NCBI GenBank assembly: GCA_037157565.1
Contig: JAZHRO010000063.1
Coordinates: forward strand, 153,314,501-153,378,500
Origin: Thalassia testudinum
Taxonomy: Eukaryota > Streptophyta > Magnoliopsida > Alismatales > Hydrocharitaceae
Length of the DNA: 64,000 bases
Direction: 5' to 3'
Both the position numbers and the translations under genes were made by a program. The notes below the pieces were generated by a model. It searched no databases, was not told where the DNA came from, and worked only from the letters and a program-made list of their open reading frames with translations. This document shows, in pieces, positions 1-12,602 of the stretch (position 1 is the stretch's first letter; each line of letters starts with the position of its first letter).

Positions 1-3000
1 AAAAGCTAAAAAGGGAAAAAAATATAATTTCAAGGCATAAATATTTTATTACATTATTTATAATAAAATATGAAAAGATGAAAAAAGAAATAAAATTAAT
101 TAAGCCTTAAAAGCCATTGTTTACATTTAAGTCCCTAATTTCCATTGCAAATAAGTCCTTTTCCTTTCAAGTAACTCCTTCTTAATTTGCATATAGGTCC
201 CTATGAACACATCTTCTTCAACCTTTGGATGGCTGAGAGACCCTCGTTTCCACAACATCCGATCACCCTCCATCTAACGTCGTACAGCCACCGTCGTTGC
301 CACCATTGCTCATCTCACCTCCACCTTTCCATCCAACGGTTTGGATGCCTCTCAAATCCTAATTAACCTAGGTGACTAAGTTCACCGACATCAGAGAAGA
401 TGCCGATTGTTACCTTGCATCTAGCCTCATTCTTGTTCCGATACTTCCCCCTTCACCTAGCTCTCCACCTATAAATACCCCGTACTACCTCCAATCTCGG
501 TTAGTGATCCCCTTCCCACTTCTCCCACTGAGGTCATTCAAGAAAGTTTCTTCTCAGCTCCAACGTCTTCCCATCTCTGTTCTCAAGCACTACCATCGAG
601 GAGCGCTGCCTCTCTCACCTCCTCTTCCTCTCCTTCTCCCTACCACTAGCGTTGGAGCATGCCACGGCTTTGATTCTCCCACTTCGATCGGCTAAAGTTT
701 CTTCTCTCACCAAAGTCTAGATTTCGATCTTGTTTCTACCCTTCCAATGATGGATTTGCTCACCTCCTTCATCCAGGTAATCGTAGATAGCTTAGTTCTT
801 TAGCATAGTTTAGTTTTAGCTAGTTAATTATCTTACTTAGGATAGATTGATACTTGATTTTATATCATCATCTCCGACTCTGGCAAGCTCTTTTGAGTTT
901 GACCGGAGCTTTCTTTTGTATTTTAAACTCACTGATCACCTTCTAATCTATCCCATGATAATTTCTATGCATTTAATTGTCTGATTCTATCACATTTCAC
1001 CTAGATCCACTCCACCTTCACCGAATCTCCTTCACTGTCTATGTCGGAGGAACCTAAGCTAAAATCACACTCATTCAAGGTCCTACATCACTTTGTCATC
1101 CCACAAGGACCTCATTAATCATAATAATTTGATTGATTAATCATCAAATTTCAAATGCCCAAATCACCTTCAACCTTCTAAGCATGCTGTCCATAGCGGC
1201 TCAGAAGGAGTTCCTTCACCTAATTGATCATGTATTTGTCATCGTCTAGCTACGTTACTCATTTCCCCTCACTCAATTGAGTGAGAGGGCACATCTTGAG
1301 TTCGTTCAAACTCAAGATGATCTTTAATTGAGTTTCTAGAATAATTCATGTTCTTAATCGTTAATTGATTTAATGATGGTGTTCTTGAGGTTCCTTGCAA
1401 CCTCAGGAACCTATTGATATAGTTCTTGATGTGTTTCATGGAGATTTCATCTCCAGCATCGTAAATTGGTGTTCACCGAAGCTCCGATGAGCTCCGGCGA
1501 ATTAAAATGTGAGTCTCATCCTATGAAACTTCCTATTAAGCTCCAGATTGACTTATTATGATCAGAGGATTAAAATACACTCACTGGATTTATGCTTCGA
1601 TGATTGAATGCTTAGATGAGCCTTCGTCTTCTCCAACTCAGGCAGAGTTGGAGAGATCCAATCATTGGTGTTTAGACTCTAGATTTAGATTCTAAAGCAA
1701 GAATATGATGTATAGATTCTAGTTAATGTCTCATTTGAGTCTAACAAACTTTGGCTTGCTCTACCAAGCAAGCCCATTTCAGGAGTCCAACAATGAGTTC
1801 GGCACCACCTTTAGAGTGATAAAAAGTAGGATTTGATGTGCACAACCATTTCCTATGGATGAATTGAAACTATTTAGTTAGCTAATTTGATATGAGAAAC
1901 TCAAATCTTTAAAGTCAACTCTTGACCTGTGTAGGTCAACATTCGAGCTGTCTTGACGAATTAAGGTCTGAAATTGTGAATTGAAGGATAATTTTAGTTC
2001 ATTTTATGATTTAGAACCATTTCAAGAAGATTTGAACGTGTTTCATTGAGTTTTTATTAAGATTTCAATCTCTACATGTTTTGGGTTATTTGAACACAAC
2101 ACTGTTCTTGTTCTTGATGAGTTTTGATCTTAAATTCTGTCCAGATCAATCATAAAAAACCTCTTAAATCAACCTAGATCACTTATTAGCTCTTTTATCT
2201 ATCCATCAAGGTTCTCCATAAGGAGATTCATGTTCTATTTTCAGCATTTGAAGCTCTCTCAAACCTTAATCTCTCTTCCATTCTACACAGAAGAACTAAG
2301 TATCATTAGATCTCATTTAAGAGATTAAAATCATTCTCAAGTTCTTTGATCTGGAATTCCTTCTCTGAAGCACATTTTTAACATGGTGACAGTGCCATGT
2401 TCACTCTTTGATTCCGTGGATCACTTTTGATCCAATCCTCACATTAAGTATAAAATTGGATATAGGAGTCTAAGATCTCTCATTTGAGCTTTTTTTCACC
2501 CTGATTTGTCATCTGAGTCAGCCAAAATCCTCATCTGAAGTCCGCTAGCCAACAACGCTGCATTGAAGGAGCTATACTAGATATAGTCCCACATTGGGAG
2601 TTGATGGAAGTGTGCTCGAGTACAAAACTAAAGATGTGCGTTGCCTCGCTGGTCATCAGTACAGGGTGCATCATCTTGAGCATTTGATATGTGTGTACGT
2701 GTAGGTGCACACCCGTGGGCCTATGGGCGTAAGCGTGATTATGGGCCTGATATGGCCCAAAACTATGCCCAAAAATAAACTAAAATCCATAAATTAATAA
2801 ACTAGGGTCTAGTTGCTAGTAGTGGTCATCCAGTCTAAAAATGGACTATAGATTCTGCAAACGGACCAGACTCGCTCATTTAACCAATTTTTGGTTAAGA
2901 GAGAATAGAGGATAGGTTCTCGGGGTCTTAAAATGGCCAAGTGTTGGAAACATAAGAGAGATGAAATGATTAAGGAAGGATTAAAAGAGACTAAAGGTAG

Positions 3001-3837
3001 AGAAAACTAAGGCTAAGGCTCGAGAGGGTAAATGACTAAGTGTTTGCTAAGCAATGAGAACATGATTAAGTGTGAAGACTTTAAAAAGACATCTAAAAAC
3101 ATGAAAGGAAGTCTGAAAATGAGATTTAAGTCATCTGATATTCTAAAGAGATGTCTGATGAGAGAAGGCTAAGTGTTTGAGTCTTACTTGTAACAAAGGT
3201 ATTTGTTTTACATTGTGATCATTCACCGTACCTTTATTTTTGTAAACATTTGTTGTAATAATTGTTAACATTCATTTCCTTGCTATGCAATCTATAATAA
3301 TTCATGTACATTTCCTCTTTTAATGGAATAATTATCATGTTTCAAGTCTAATTTTGTATGCAATTGTTCATGAGCTTAACATATTTTGTAATTAATATAG
3401 TAATTAGCTATTTGATAACTTAAAATAAAAAAATGATGAATTGATTAAGATTAAATGCCTTCCAGTGAACGACCTAGACTCAACCAGTTAAATGAATTTA
3501 AATTTAAATATAGGCTAGCTTGACCTTATACTATGATTAAAGATGACAATTTAACCAATCAAGTTAACTTAAGTCTATTCTTTACATGATTAATTGGACT
3601 TAATAACCTTAATTAACTGTGTTGAGAATTGAGCCATCAGCTACCAAGAACTAAATCTTGCAAGTTGCTCAACGCAATGGAATAGATCTAATTATTGACA
3701 CTACAAAACTAGCCATTAAAGAACCATCGAGTGATTTTGCAATACACTTAGAAAGACCCATCAAGATTGGACCAAGAAGAAAAAAGAGGAAAAAGGGCTA
3801 TTATTATGGCATATGCATGGCGCTTTCCTAGGTATAT
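1..3837. other. Degenerate repeat-derived DNA, no gene recognised
   Basis: I see no convincing gene here. A pyrimidine-rich stretch at about 420-700 has a TATAAATA at 470-477 followed by C/T-rich sequence, which resembles the promoter part of a plus-strand LTR, but I could not find LTR ends or a partner copy. The 107-codon open frame at 372-695 is low-complexity, rich in Ser, Pro and Leu, and has no recognisable domain. A GTCCCACATTG string near 2587 resembles a plant snRNA upstream element but no snRNA follows. The rest is AT-rich and unrecognised. Confidence 0.4.
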
Positions 3838-3838
3838 T

Positions 3839-3850
3839 ACTCTGATACCA
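3839..3850 (-). other. Primer-binding site, tRNA-Met type, minus strand
   Basis: Read on the minus strand the site is TGGTATCAGAGT, the usual plant retrotransposon primer site complementary to the 3' end of initiator tRNA-Met (consensus TGGTATCAGAGC). It lies directly beside the inner edge of the LTR-like block to its right, with about 10 bases between, slightly more than the usual gap. The sequence inside the element, at lower coordinates, shows no gag or pol frame, so the internal part is lost or unrecognised. Confidence 0.55.
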
Positions 3851-3860
3851 ACTACAGGTT

Positions 3861-5380
3861 TGCATTAGAGGGGGTGTGAATAGTGCGGGCAATAAAAGAT
3901 AATGAACAAACGAAATATAAAATTGAATTGTACAAAGTCATTCACCACAAGAGAAAAGAGATTTTAGGTAGAACTTAAACTTGGGTAAAAACCACCATAT
4001 AAGACTCTCGACTTATGATTTCCTGATCTACCGAGTAAATCAAATCCATTAACGTATCACTTTAAATCGAGGGTGGCACAACCAAAATTACAACAACGCT
4101 AATTTATACAAGGGTAGTGTACTTTAAAACCAGTCTTATCCAAGAAGAGTATTTCATCTCCAAAAGAGATGGCAATTCACAACACGAATACCTAACAAAA
4201 ATTACAATTACAATAACCTATAGAGCCCAAATATAAACTTAATTAAACTAAACTCCTATAGGTGTAAGATTACTTCTTTAGCGCGGAAGCAGATTGCCAT
4301 TGAAGCGTGGTATTTCGATGTTCTCTAATGTGGAGCACAAACCTTGGAGAGTAGCTTGACAGATTCTTAAACTCAATCTCACTATATGGGTTTAATGGGA
4401 AGTAGTAGCACTTAAATAGTGTTGCACACTTGATTCTTTCTTCTATATTGTGTGCATAGGCTTAGGAGTGCACTTGACTATTTATAGAGGTGTTTAAAAC
4501 ACTCTAGATAGGTCTAAGGACTTTAACTATATGTTGGTGAATCTAATTAACTGAAAGGCAACATTTAGAAATTGGAACAAAAAGCAAATCTGTTAGACAG
4601 TAGTAATTAGTCGATGCCTGGTCAGCTTGCTTGAACATAGCTAGTCGACCAAGGGATAAAATAAGTTGGTGCCCTAAAGAGATTTGAAAGGTTGACTCTA
4701 GGCTTCTATAGTTAGATGGTTGTTAGTCGGCGCATACTATACTAGCTAGTACAGCTGTTGGTCAGCGCATAATATACTAGCCAGTCGACTGGCTACAGAA
4801 GAATTCTAAGTTCATTGTTCCTAGACTTGGGATTTCTAACAATCGGTCATGCCTACTACAGTATCAGCTGACTCCCTATAATAGGACGAGTCGGTTGGTG
4901 GCCGTCTAACTACAAGGGATCTCTCAAAAAAATAAAGCCTAATTAATAGGGCAATTAATGACACATGTCCTAAGGTGTTTTGAATGTTAGAAGGCCCAAT
5001 GTTCAACCACTAGTCAACAGCTAGTCAACATCCCACTGAGGAGCCAATCAGCTGGTTGGCTTACCGACTAGTTGGCTACTGAAGACACAGTCGTCCAATA
5101 ATCAAACTAGTTGGTGCCTACACGTGTATTGTGTTGTTTTAAGGTCTTTAAAGGTTAGGTTAGGTTTTCTAGGTTGCCTAACGGATACCTTAGCTCATTA
5201 ACCTTATTTTTGGTCTCTTTAATAATATTCTAGAAAATAGAAAAGCAACAAAATAAATAAAATGAGTACATCAACCATTCTAAGTCCTACTCTTCTTTGA
5301 CTTCAAGCCTTTAGCTCCAAAGCTTCTCCTTCAAAGCTTCTTCCTCTAAGTGCTCCTTGATGCTTTTGCTTTATGATACA
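3861..5380 (-). repeat. LTR-like block of a tRNA-Met-primed (copia-like) element
   Basis: The block begins beside a tRNA-Met primer site with a 'TTAGAGG' then 'GGGTGTGAATAG' string, which I recognise as common at LTR ends of plant copia elements. On the minus strand there is a good TATA box (CTATAAATAG, 4478-4487), placed as expected for an LTR promoter. The U3 part (about 4600-5110) is dense in variants of TAGTCGAC and GTCGGCGC. The far end is set at a CA (minus-strand TG) at 5380 but is uncertain. No partner LTR is visible, so this could be a solo or truncated LTR. Confidence 0.45.
4478..4487 (-). promoter_or_regulatory. TATA box of the LTR-like block
   Basis: CTATAAATAG on the minus strand. 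It lies about 600 bases upstream of the primer site in the transcription direction, a normal R-U5 length for a plant LTR. Confidence 0.45.
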
Positions 5381-6239
5381 CTAAAATTTACGTGAGTTAA
5401 AGTTGGAAATCATTGTAGCATGAAAATGTAGTTATCAATCAATAAATTTTTCTGAATAAAGTCTAAGTCGAACACGAGGAGGCAAGTGTTTGTTTTCAAA
5501 ACCCTTCGCTATTATTTTTTTGTCTTTTTCATATACACATTTTCTTTTTGTTTTGGAATAGCGTTGCAAGCAATAATATGATATTGAACCACAAATATTA
5601 CAGATAAAGAGATCACAAAGAATGCTTCTATTGATAATAATAGAGTTTTAGAAAGCTATGAAGAACAAAGGCATAAGGAAAATATAAGCATAAGGGAAAG
5701 TAAAGAATGGAGGGAGAGTCACAGGGCTACTTGAGGGATACTTGTGAGAAGCTAGAGGAACTTCATATCCAAGGCACTAGGAAGAAGACTGAGAAGACCG
5801 AAAGAGCAACAGTAGGGCCACCAAGGTGGTGTTGGGGAATAGGAAGGAGGACACTAGGAGAGGTTTCTATATAAATGTGGAGGGAGGATAGTAGCATGAA
5901 GGGATCCTATTAATGGTCGAGATCTAATGGTGGTGGACAGTCATGGTTTTGGGAAGGCTATATGGTGGAGAGTGTATACTATATGGTGGAACTACCCAGT
6001 AATGTAGATGCCTTGCGGGGACCATGTTCACATTGGACTTTCTATCCTATTGGCCTGTGGAGTGCTGCCCTCTTTTCCCCTCCCCCTCTCCCTCTCTCAC
6101 TTGCCCTCTCCTTTTCCACTCCTCTCTCCTCTTGCCCTAGGGTTCCCATTTCCACTTTCTCTAGAGAGCCCTGTCCCTCTCCCCTCCACTCTGGAGGGGA
6201 GCCGAGAGGCTCCTCTCTATGGCTACTTCTCATTGTTGA
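5381..6239. other. Intervening sequence, no gene recognised
   Basis: A-rich and G-rich spacer. Between about 5920 and 6240 it grades into pyrimidine-rich sequence (CCTCTCCC runs) that may be the 5' untranslated region of the following LINE. Open frames here on both strands are low-complexity shadows of the C/T-rich strand. Confidence 0.35.
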
Positions 6240-6446
6240 GTTCAACGGGGATGGATCCTGGGGTCGGCTGTGGGGGTTTGCTCCCCCTTTGGTGATCTTG
6301 CGTTTTCCCTCATTTTTGGTTCTTCGCCTAGTGCTTACTCTCATTTTTTGTTGCTTTTTGGTTGTGTCTGTGGATCCCTGGGTGGTGTCCGTGTGTTGCC
6401 TTTTCATGTTTACTTGGTTTTTGTGCGTGGCTGGTTTGCAATGAGG

Positions 6447-8335
6447 ATGGCCTCCTCGGAGCCCTCGTCCTCTCTTGCTTTGGCCAATCCCCGATCTCCA
6501 CCTACCCAAAAGCCTTCTTTCGCTTCTGTGGTGACAGATCAGAGATCTACTGAGACCATGCCTTTTGTGGAACTTGCGGTGCTAGTTCATCTCTCGATCC
6601 ACCATCAGGTCTCCTTGTGAACCTCATTTACTTCCTCGGAAGTTGACGAGCTTGCCAAGAGCCTTGAGTCTTCGGTGATCATTAGGGAGATGGGTCCTAA
6701 GCTTCCTTACCAAGTGGTGAAGGACTTCCTTTCCCTTAAGATTCAAATCTCTGGCTTCTCGCTTGTTTCTTTAGACATGCGTCACTGGTTATTGCATTGT
6801 AGCTCTTATCTCAACTTTTGTAAGATTTTCTCTCACAATTCTACTACCATGGGTTCTCTTCGGCTTCAGTTCATCTGTTGGTCCATTGGCTTTCGTACAG
6901 ATTCCTTGGTGACCTTTGTCCCTGTTTGGGTTGGCTTTCCCGATCTGAATCTGCACCTTGTCCATCCCAACACACTGTTGTCGTTGGCTTACCAACTGGG
7001 ATCCCTAGTTTGCGTGGATCATAGGATAGTGCAAGGTTTTCGCCCAGGTTTCCCTAGGGATTGCATCGAGATCAACCTTTTTCCAGAACGGCCTGAGTTT
7101 ATCCAAATTTTGAATGGAGATTCTCTAATCAAACAAAAGGTTGTGTTTGAAAAAGTCCCCCTATGTTGCACTAATTGCCTTAAAATAAGACACTCCCTTC
7201 TATCGTGCTCTTCCTCCTCCCTTTCAGGTGCCTCAGGTCCAGTGGCCCCTCATAGCTTCGATGCAGAGAAGAAGGAAGCCCCCACCCATGCATCCTTTAC
7301 GAATGATCATCCTCAGCCTCTGAAGGATCCTGTTCAGGTGTCCTCTTTGAAGGATGTGCTGATTCTTTCACCGTCAGAGGGTCTAAGGGGGACATGTAAT
7401 CCAGTCTGTATTACTCCTTCTTCTTCTTCTTCTCTGGGGGGTTTGACTGCTGATCCTCCAATGGTGAAAACAAAGAAAAGAAGGAAAGTCCGTATCAAAT
7501 CCAAGAAACCCAAGATCCCTTTATAGGTGGCCGACCTTGGGGTGGAGGATAAGGTGACGCCCACACCTTGTTCCTCTAACCCTACACAGGTATATCAAAC
7601 ACCTTCATCCTCTTTTATCTTTGATGAGCTTATGCATGATTTTGAGATGATTTTTTAACATAAGGAGCCCATAGTCATTCAGGAGCCTGAAGCTTTTCCT
7701 TTAAATTCGCGGCTTGCTTTTAAAATGCCTGACCTTAACTCCACTTGTGAATGTCCAGATTTGATCACTAGCTCTAAGGGTTACAACATTTTTGAGAGTG
7801 ATAAAAAGCTTGATAATAGATTAATTGTTACCCATAAAAGGTTTCTTAAATATCACCTTTCTAATTATTTTAATATGTTTTACATCCACCTGCCTCTTTT
7901 CAAACAAAACTACCCCATGATGCCTAATACCTCACTTGGTTTTTCAAGCCCTTCCTTGTGTCCCATTCTAAGAATAGCTTTCAATCTTTCGCCTGTTTGA
8001 ATGAAGCTAGTATTTCTTCTTGGGGTATCTATCTTCCCCTCCCCACTCCTCCTCCTCCTGATCATGACCTTGATCCTCCTATGATAACAGAAATTAATGA
8101 TCTTGAAGGGCATCCTCTAGTGAGAGATGATGCTAATACTATTACCAAATCGGATACTGATTCTCAAGGATTCCTTGATTACCTTGCTCTTGAGTCCCGC
8201 CCCTTTTACACCATCACATATGAGGCACACTCTATGAGTCGATCTAGAGGAGTCTATGGGGGTGACAATGTGAGAGATGTAAATAGGATGACTAGAAGCT
8301 ATTGTAAATCACTAACTAGATCTCATTCCAAATGA
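6447..8335 (+). pseudogene. LINE ORF1 protein (gag-like RNA-binding), broken
   Basis: ORF1 of plant LINEs encodes an RNA-binding protein that coats the element RNA. From the ATG at 6447 the frame reads MASSEPSSS, then a DUF4283-like region (about 6640-7120; recognisable strings RHWLLH, VPVWVGFP) and a CCHC zinc knuckle near 7168-7212 with spacing C-x2-C-x4-H-x4-C. The tail is Ser-rich and then basic (KTKKRRKVRIKSKK). In-frame stops lie at about 6618 (TGA), 7524 (TAG) and 7656 (TAA), and a frameshift lies between about 7960 and 8000, after which the reading continues in another frame to a TGA at 8333. The start is chosen as the first ATG giving the usual Ser/Pro-rich N terminus. Not functional. 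Confidence 0.8.
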
Positions 8336-8574
8336 AGGGTCTCTTTTGGAATTGTAGGGGTGTCATGAATCTCCCTACTGTCAACCGCTAAAAATTCTTG
8401 ATTCAGGAACTTTCCCTTGATATCTTATTCCTTTTTGAGCCTTTTATTGACTCCTCTTTAGCCACTATTTTCGTGGATACTATTGGGTTCAACCATGTCT
8501 TGGCCAATGATCTTGCTCCCAACATTTGGTGTCTCTGGAAAAATCCCATTGAACTTTCCCTTCTGCATGCTATG
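8332..8574 (+). pseudogene. LINE ORF2, N-terminal endonuclease fragment
   Basis: ORF2 of plant LINEs is an endonuclease-reverse transcriptase that nicks DNA and primes reverse transcription at the nick. The first residues, MKGLFWNCRG, match the conserved start of the APE-type endonuclease domain (a WNCRG motif with the metal-binding Asn). They are followed by SLDILFLFEP and NIWCLWKN, matching the family's 'P-D-I-L-F-L-x-E' and 'W-x-L-W-K' blocks. Only about 80 codons remain before the LTR of element B at 8575. One in-frame stop (TAA) lies near 8388. The ATG overlaps the ORF1 stop as ATGA, which suggests termination-reinitiation in the ancestor. Confidence 0.82.
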
Positions 8575-9982
8575 TGATCAGTCCACTTTAGTGGAGTGCT
8601 AATTAGCCTAAGTAATTGTTAATTACATGTTCATAATTTTTAATTATTCATTATTTAAATGATAATTTATCATAGGCTGCATACATTTTTATGTGTCAAA
8701 GTTAAGATTTAATAAGATATTTTTATGATAACATAATTAGTGTATGCAAGCGAGACACGAGGAGTAAATTTGTTGAGCGCGTGCGCCTTACTACCAACCA
8801 ACTCCATTGCCAACACCATCAATGCTGAGCCTCACCGCATTCCTCTGCCCGTTATATCCTCCAAGCAGTTGCAGGAGATCTCAGCGGAAGAAAACACATG
8901 AAGAAACTTTTAAAAGCAAGATCATCTTACTCCTCAAGGACCACCATAGAAAGAAAGGACTTGCACCGCGAACTCCAAAGCGTGCACGATGGCCCCAGCT
9001 TCCCCAACATCGCCCTTACCTCTCACCAGTCACACGGTGACAGTGTATGGCCAAACACCACCAACCCGCTCCTTCCTTCCCTGTCCTCTTCATCTTCAAC
9101 CTCCTGCCACTGCCCCTCTCCCCTACCACCCATAAGAAGAACCCAATACCTCCCCCTCACCACAAACCACCTTTAAACCTAGCTACGTACTGCCATGTGC
9201 ATCCTCACGCATCCGCAACCACGTGCCGTGTCCACAACACCCTCATGCAGACCTTGCCTCACACACCTACGGCCACACAACAGCTTCTTTTTCTTCACTG
9301 ACAAAGAAGAGGAACCCATCACCGGCCGATTGACACCACATGCAGCCGGCCCATTCGCCCTCCATTCGATGCCCCGTCGCCTCCACCAGACTCGCCTCGC
9401 TCTCACCACCTAAACCCCACCTTTGATCACACAAAACGGCAACCGTCTAGCTGGCCAAAAAGCTCCCCCACCGGCGGCCTCCGTCCCTCCAACCGGCGAG
9501 CTCCAACCATGGTTCCCCACACCACAACCGCCATTATGAAGCTCTTGTCATAGCCCACCTCCACCGAGCACCAATCGGTCGACGCTGCTCCTTCCTGTGC
9601 GCACGAAGGAGAGAGGATTCTATTAACATTGCTATGCCATTATGGGAGCTTATATTTTGAATAAAAAATTTGGATTTATTGAATGAATTTATAGTCAGGC
9701 CATTAAAGTTCTCATTATCTGATAGCATTCTTATCACCTCAATTTATTAGCTCTATATGAGATGCATGGTGAATTGTAATTTTGGCAAATTTCTGACATC
9801 ATGATGGAATAATAAGATGATAGAAATATTCGTGAGTTTATTGGCTTAGTTCCTCCCTATGGATACGACTTAATCCCTTGTGGTTAGATTTAATGAATTT
9901 TTGATACGAGATTTCCACCACATAAAATACAACGACACATTTTTATTGCAATTATCTTAATTAAGCAAAAATCTCGTTATCA
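8575..9982 (+). repeat. 5' LTR of element B
   Basis: 1408 bp, from TGATCAGTCC to GTTATCA. It matches 49247-50546 over nearly its whole length, with scattered substitutions and small indels. It opens with an imperfect palindrome (AGTCCACTTTAGTGGAGT). The middle (about 8800-9600) is C-rich and gives open frames on both strands that are not real genes. Near the 3' end (9852-9874) lies the U5 motif CCTCCCTATGGATACGAC that is shared, with changes, by every Athila-like LTR in this window. The tRNA-Asp primer site follows after two bases. Confidence 0.9.
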
Positions 9983-9984
9983 AA

Positions 9985-10002
9985 TGGCGCCATTGCCAGG
10001 GA
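9985..10002 (+). other. Primer-binding site of element B, tRNA-Asp type
   Basis: TGGCGCCATTGCCAGGGA matches the complement of the plant tRNA-Asp 3' end (TGGCGCCGTTGCCGGGGA) at 16 of 18 positions. The two differences are G-to-A. It is followed by GGCAACG, which can fold back on the TTGCC inside the primer site. Confidence 0.88.
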
Positions 10003-10762
10003 GGCAACGAGCCTAGTAAACTCGCAAGTATTCTTTCTATCTACATTAAGTTATGATTGAGATTATATTCATTGATCTATTATTTTTTCTGTGCGAGGGT
10101 ACATCGAAAGAGAAAGCACACACAACAGACGTTCATCTTGGTGGACCTTGCCGCCCCCTCAGAGATAATCACAGGAGCCTGTGGGCCTTGATCCCACATG
10201 CGTGGAGACACACAGAGGACCATCTAGGAGGATTCTTCCTCTTAGACTTCTGATTTAGCATTTTAGAGTAGACTCTTTAGGTTTAATCTAGTTATTTATT
10301 TTCTCGCCCTTGTACTCTCGGGCCAATTTTTGGGGGAGTGTCCCCGATTCTTTAGATTCTAGGATTATTTTGTGTGTAGTAGTTAGATCTTTTGATTGCG
10401 CATCTATTTATATGAAAAAAAAATCTGAACCACCTGCTAGAAGTTGCATATCCATAGATCAACCATCTAGGATTGCTTGAGCAGCATCTAGAATTTTTTT
10501 ACTGCATTACATGCATTTCTACATTGAAGAGTGCTAGAGAAAGGTACATATCTCCTATCTTTTTGCATCAGTTATCTGCATACGCATTGCATCTGGACAT
10601 AATTTAAGAAGACCACTTAAGCTGATTTGAAAAGATTAATCAAGTGATCACATTATTTCTTGAAAAGAAAGTAAAACATGCAGGAAGTGTTTGAATAACT
10701 TGATTACGATTTTCAAAAGAAAAATCACTTTTTGCAATGTGTTACACACTTCCTGCACTGAG
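10003..10762 (+). other. Untranslated leader of element B, first part
   Basis: About 760 bases between the primer site and the insertion point of element A; no gene. The leader resumes at 25931 and runs to the gag ATG at 26476, giving about 1.3 kb in total, typical of this lineage. The right-hand part is recognisably similar to the leader of element A read on the minus strand (for example the 'GGCTATAGGCA(T/C)CGATCTC' block at 25970-25990 versus 23420-23445). The 66-codon frame at 10053-10253 has no recognised domain. Confidence 0.7.
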
Positions 10763-12592
10763 TGACGAGCTGACTTTCCACTTTACATTGTAGTATTTAA
10801 GTGGTGGAAAAATTGACTAATCAAAAAAATGAAAATAACCGCTCACAGAAGAGTGGGTCATGTCCACAGGGAAGCAATTATGCAATAAACTCTTAATTAT
10901 TTTATATTCTTTCGGATAAGTGCGAAATCCTTATTCAAATCTGACATAAAATGCGAAGGAAAGTAGATTAAAAAGATAAGGGTATATGTGTAGTTTTCCC
11001 TCACTGAAATCTTTGATAAATATAAGATGATTTTGTGTAATTTTCACGTGTCGTATACTAGAGAGAATCGATGCACGTGTTGATCCCAAAATCAATCTTA
11101 AAACAAGTGAATATCAATAACATGCAATTATCAGGAAATATGAGTGTGCATGCGTAATTCTGCCACAATAAAATAATAAAAAATAAAAAATCAAATTCTA
11201 TGGCAATGGCAGTGAATGTAAATTTTAATAGTGAATGTAAATTTTAATTGACTTCAAAATAGAGCATTTGCTCTCTCTCCTCCTCGCGAGAGAGAGAGAG
11301 CACCGGCGGGCATTGGAGAGGCTAGGGAGGTCGGAGAGGATGAGGGCTATCCGATGGAGGTTGCGACATCGACGGAGGTGGCCAGAGGTGGCCAGTCGAC
11401 AGAGAAGTGGCTAGAGGAGGCAGCCTGCTGTAGCCGCGCGCCTGCGGGGAGGCGCTAGAGAAGGGTGCCTGTAGGTGGTTGCTGGCGGTCGTGAAGGCGC
11501 GCAGCGCCTTTAGGCATGGCTGGAGGCATGCGCTGCAGGGAGCCTACAGTGCTGCACTAGGGCGCGGCTGGGGGGAGCGAAGTGGGCGACTGCGCAGGTC
11601 TGCGGTGATGGCGGGCGGACGCTTGCAAGGAGGTTGAAGGCACTGGCGAGTCTGCCGTGCTACGCTAGGGTGTGACTGCAGGCGCTTGCAGGGTTGGGCA
11701 TTGCCTGCGAGCACTTGAAGGCGGGTGCAGGCATGCACTGCAAGGAGGCCCGAGTGGCGCGGTGCTAGCGGCTGCAGTAGTGCGGGCGAATGCGTCTGAG
11801 GTGGCTGCAGGCTTGGTGCAGTGCAGGAGCACGAAAGGTGAGGTGATGCAGCTCCTGCGGGAGTGCGGGCGAGAGGGTGCGCGCCTGCAGGAGCTGCGGG
11901 CGAGAAAGAGGAGGCGCTGGAAGGGAAGTGTGTGCGCACCTGCGGGCGGTGTTGGTGCAAGCGTTGGACACCTGCGGGAGAGAGGGTGCTCTGCAGGGAG
12001 GAGGGGGCGTGCCTGTAGATGGCGCAAGCGTCTGGTGGTGTGGGCAGTGCATGCTTGCGGGCACAGGTGGCTAGTCGGTCTGCAGAGGAAGCTAGGGTGT
12101 GGCTGCAGGCACTTATAGAGGTGGGCACCTGCGGGGAGGCGTTGGAGAAGGGCACCTGTAGGGCGCTTGGTGCGGTAGGAAGTTGTAGATCCACAGTGCA
12201 TGCTGGAGAAGATGGTGAAAGTTCTTCTCTCCCTGGATGATCTTCTCTCCTCTTTCTTCGCCTCTTCTTTTAACTCCTCCTGGTTTGCACCTGCGAGAGT
12301 TAAGGGATTTTCAAATCCCTTAACTATTTCTAGCCGGCGGCTGTTGAGGGTACCCGGAGGATGGGGAAAAGAACAGCCGTCGGTTATTTGAAAGGGTAAT
12401 TTACCCTTTTCTCCTTCTTTTGCCAATTATTTTTCCTGCACATAAAAAGAACATATTAAGTTATAGAATAGATGTAAACCTAAATCATGATGCATGCAAA
12501 TATTCTATAACTTAATACAGTTATTAACAAACCTAAAAGATACAATTAAAGTTACTTAGGCGTAATATTGGTCCATTAAAATGGACTCATCA
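10763..12592 (-). repeat. 3' LTR of element A
   Basis: 1830 bp; on the minus strand it starts TGATGAGTCC and ends CTCGTCA. It aligns along its length with 24217-25925. The difference of about 120 bp lies mainly in the GC-rich part. At about 11300-12250 it is packed with degenerate repeats around CTGCAGG and GCGCCTGC, which create long but spurious open frames on both strands. The U5 motif (plus-strand 'TGTCCACAGGGA') lies near 10860. Confidence 0.93.
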
Positions 12593-12602
12593 AATACCCC
12601 CA
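12593..12602 (-). other. Polypurine tract of element A
   Basis: On the minus strand the sequence just before the 3' LTR reads GGCATGGGGGTATT and then TGATGAGT, the usual position of the plus-strand primer. Element B has the related GGCATGGTGTTATT at the same place (49234-49246). Confidence 0.8.

Larger units (their letters stand above)
6240..8574 (+). mobile_element. 5' part of a plant L1-type LINE, cut by element B
   Basis: The segment holds a broken ORF1 (DUF4283-like domain plus zinc knuckle) followed at once by the start of an ORF2 endonuclease. This is the order in plant non-LTR retrotransposons. It stops abruptly at 8574, where the LTR of element B begins with TGATCA. The 5' end is not defined; a C/T-rich leader lies upstream. 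A LINE ORF2 3' end on the same strand at 61.3-62.4 kb may be the other side of the same LINE, but the middle of ORF2 (most of the endonuclease and the RT) is not found between them. Confidence 0.8.

Noticed and set aside
372..695. 107-codon frame near the left end
   Set aside because: Pyrimidine-rich, no domain, probably part of an LTR-like promoter region.
2585..2598. Plant snRNA upstream-element-like string
   Set aside because: No TATA at the right distance and no U-snRNA sequence follows; the string is also common in copia LTRs.
11544..12426. Long overlapping frames (216 and 253 codons on minus, 148 on plus) in the LTR of A
   Set aside because: They arise from CTGCAGG-type repeats with few stops on either strand; both strands are open and no domain is recognisable.
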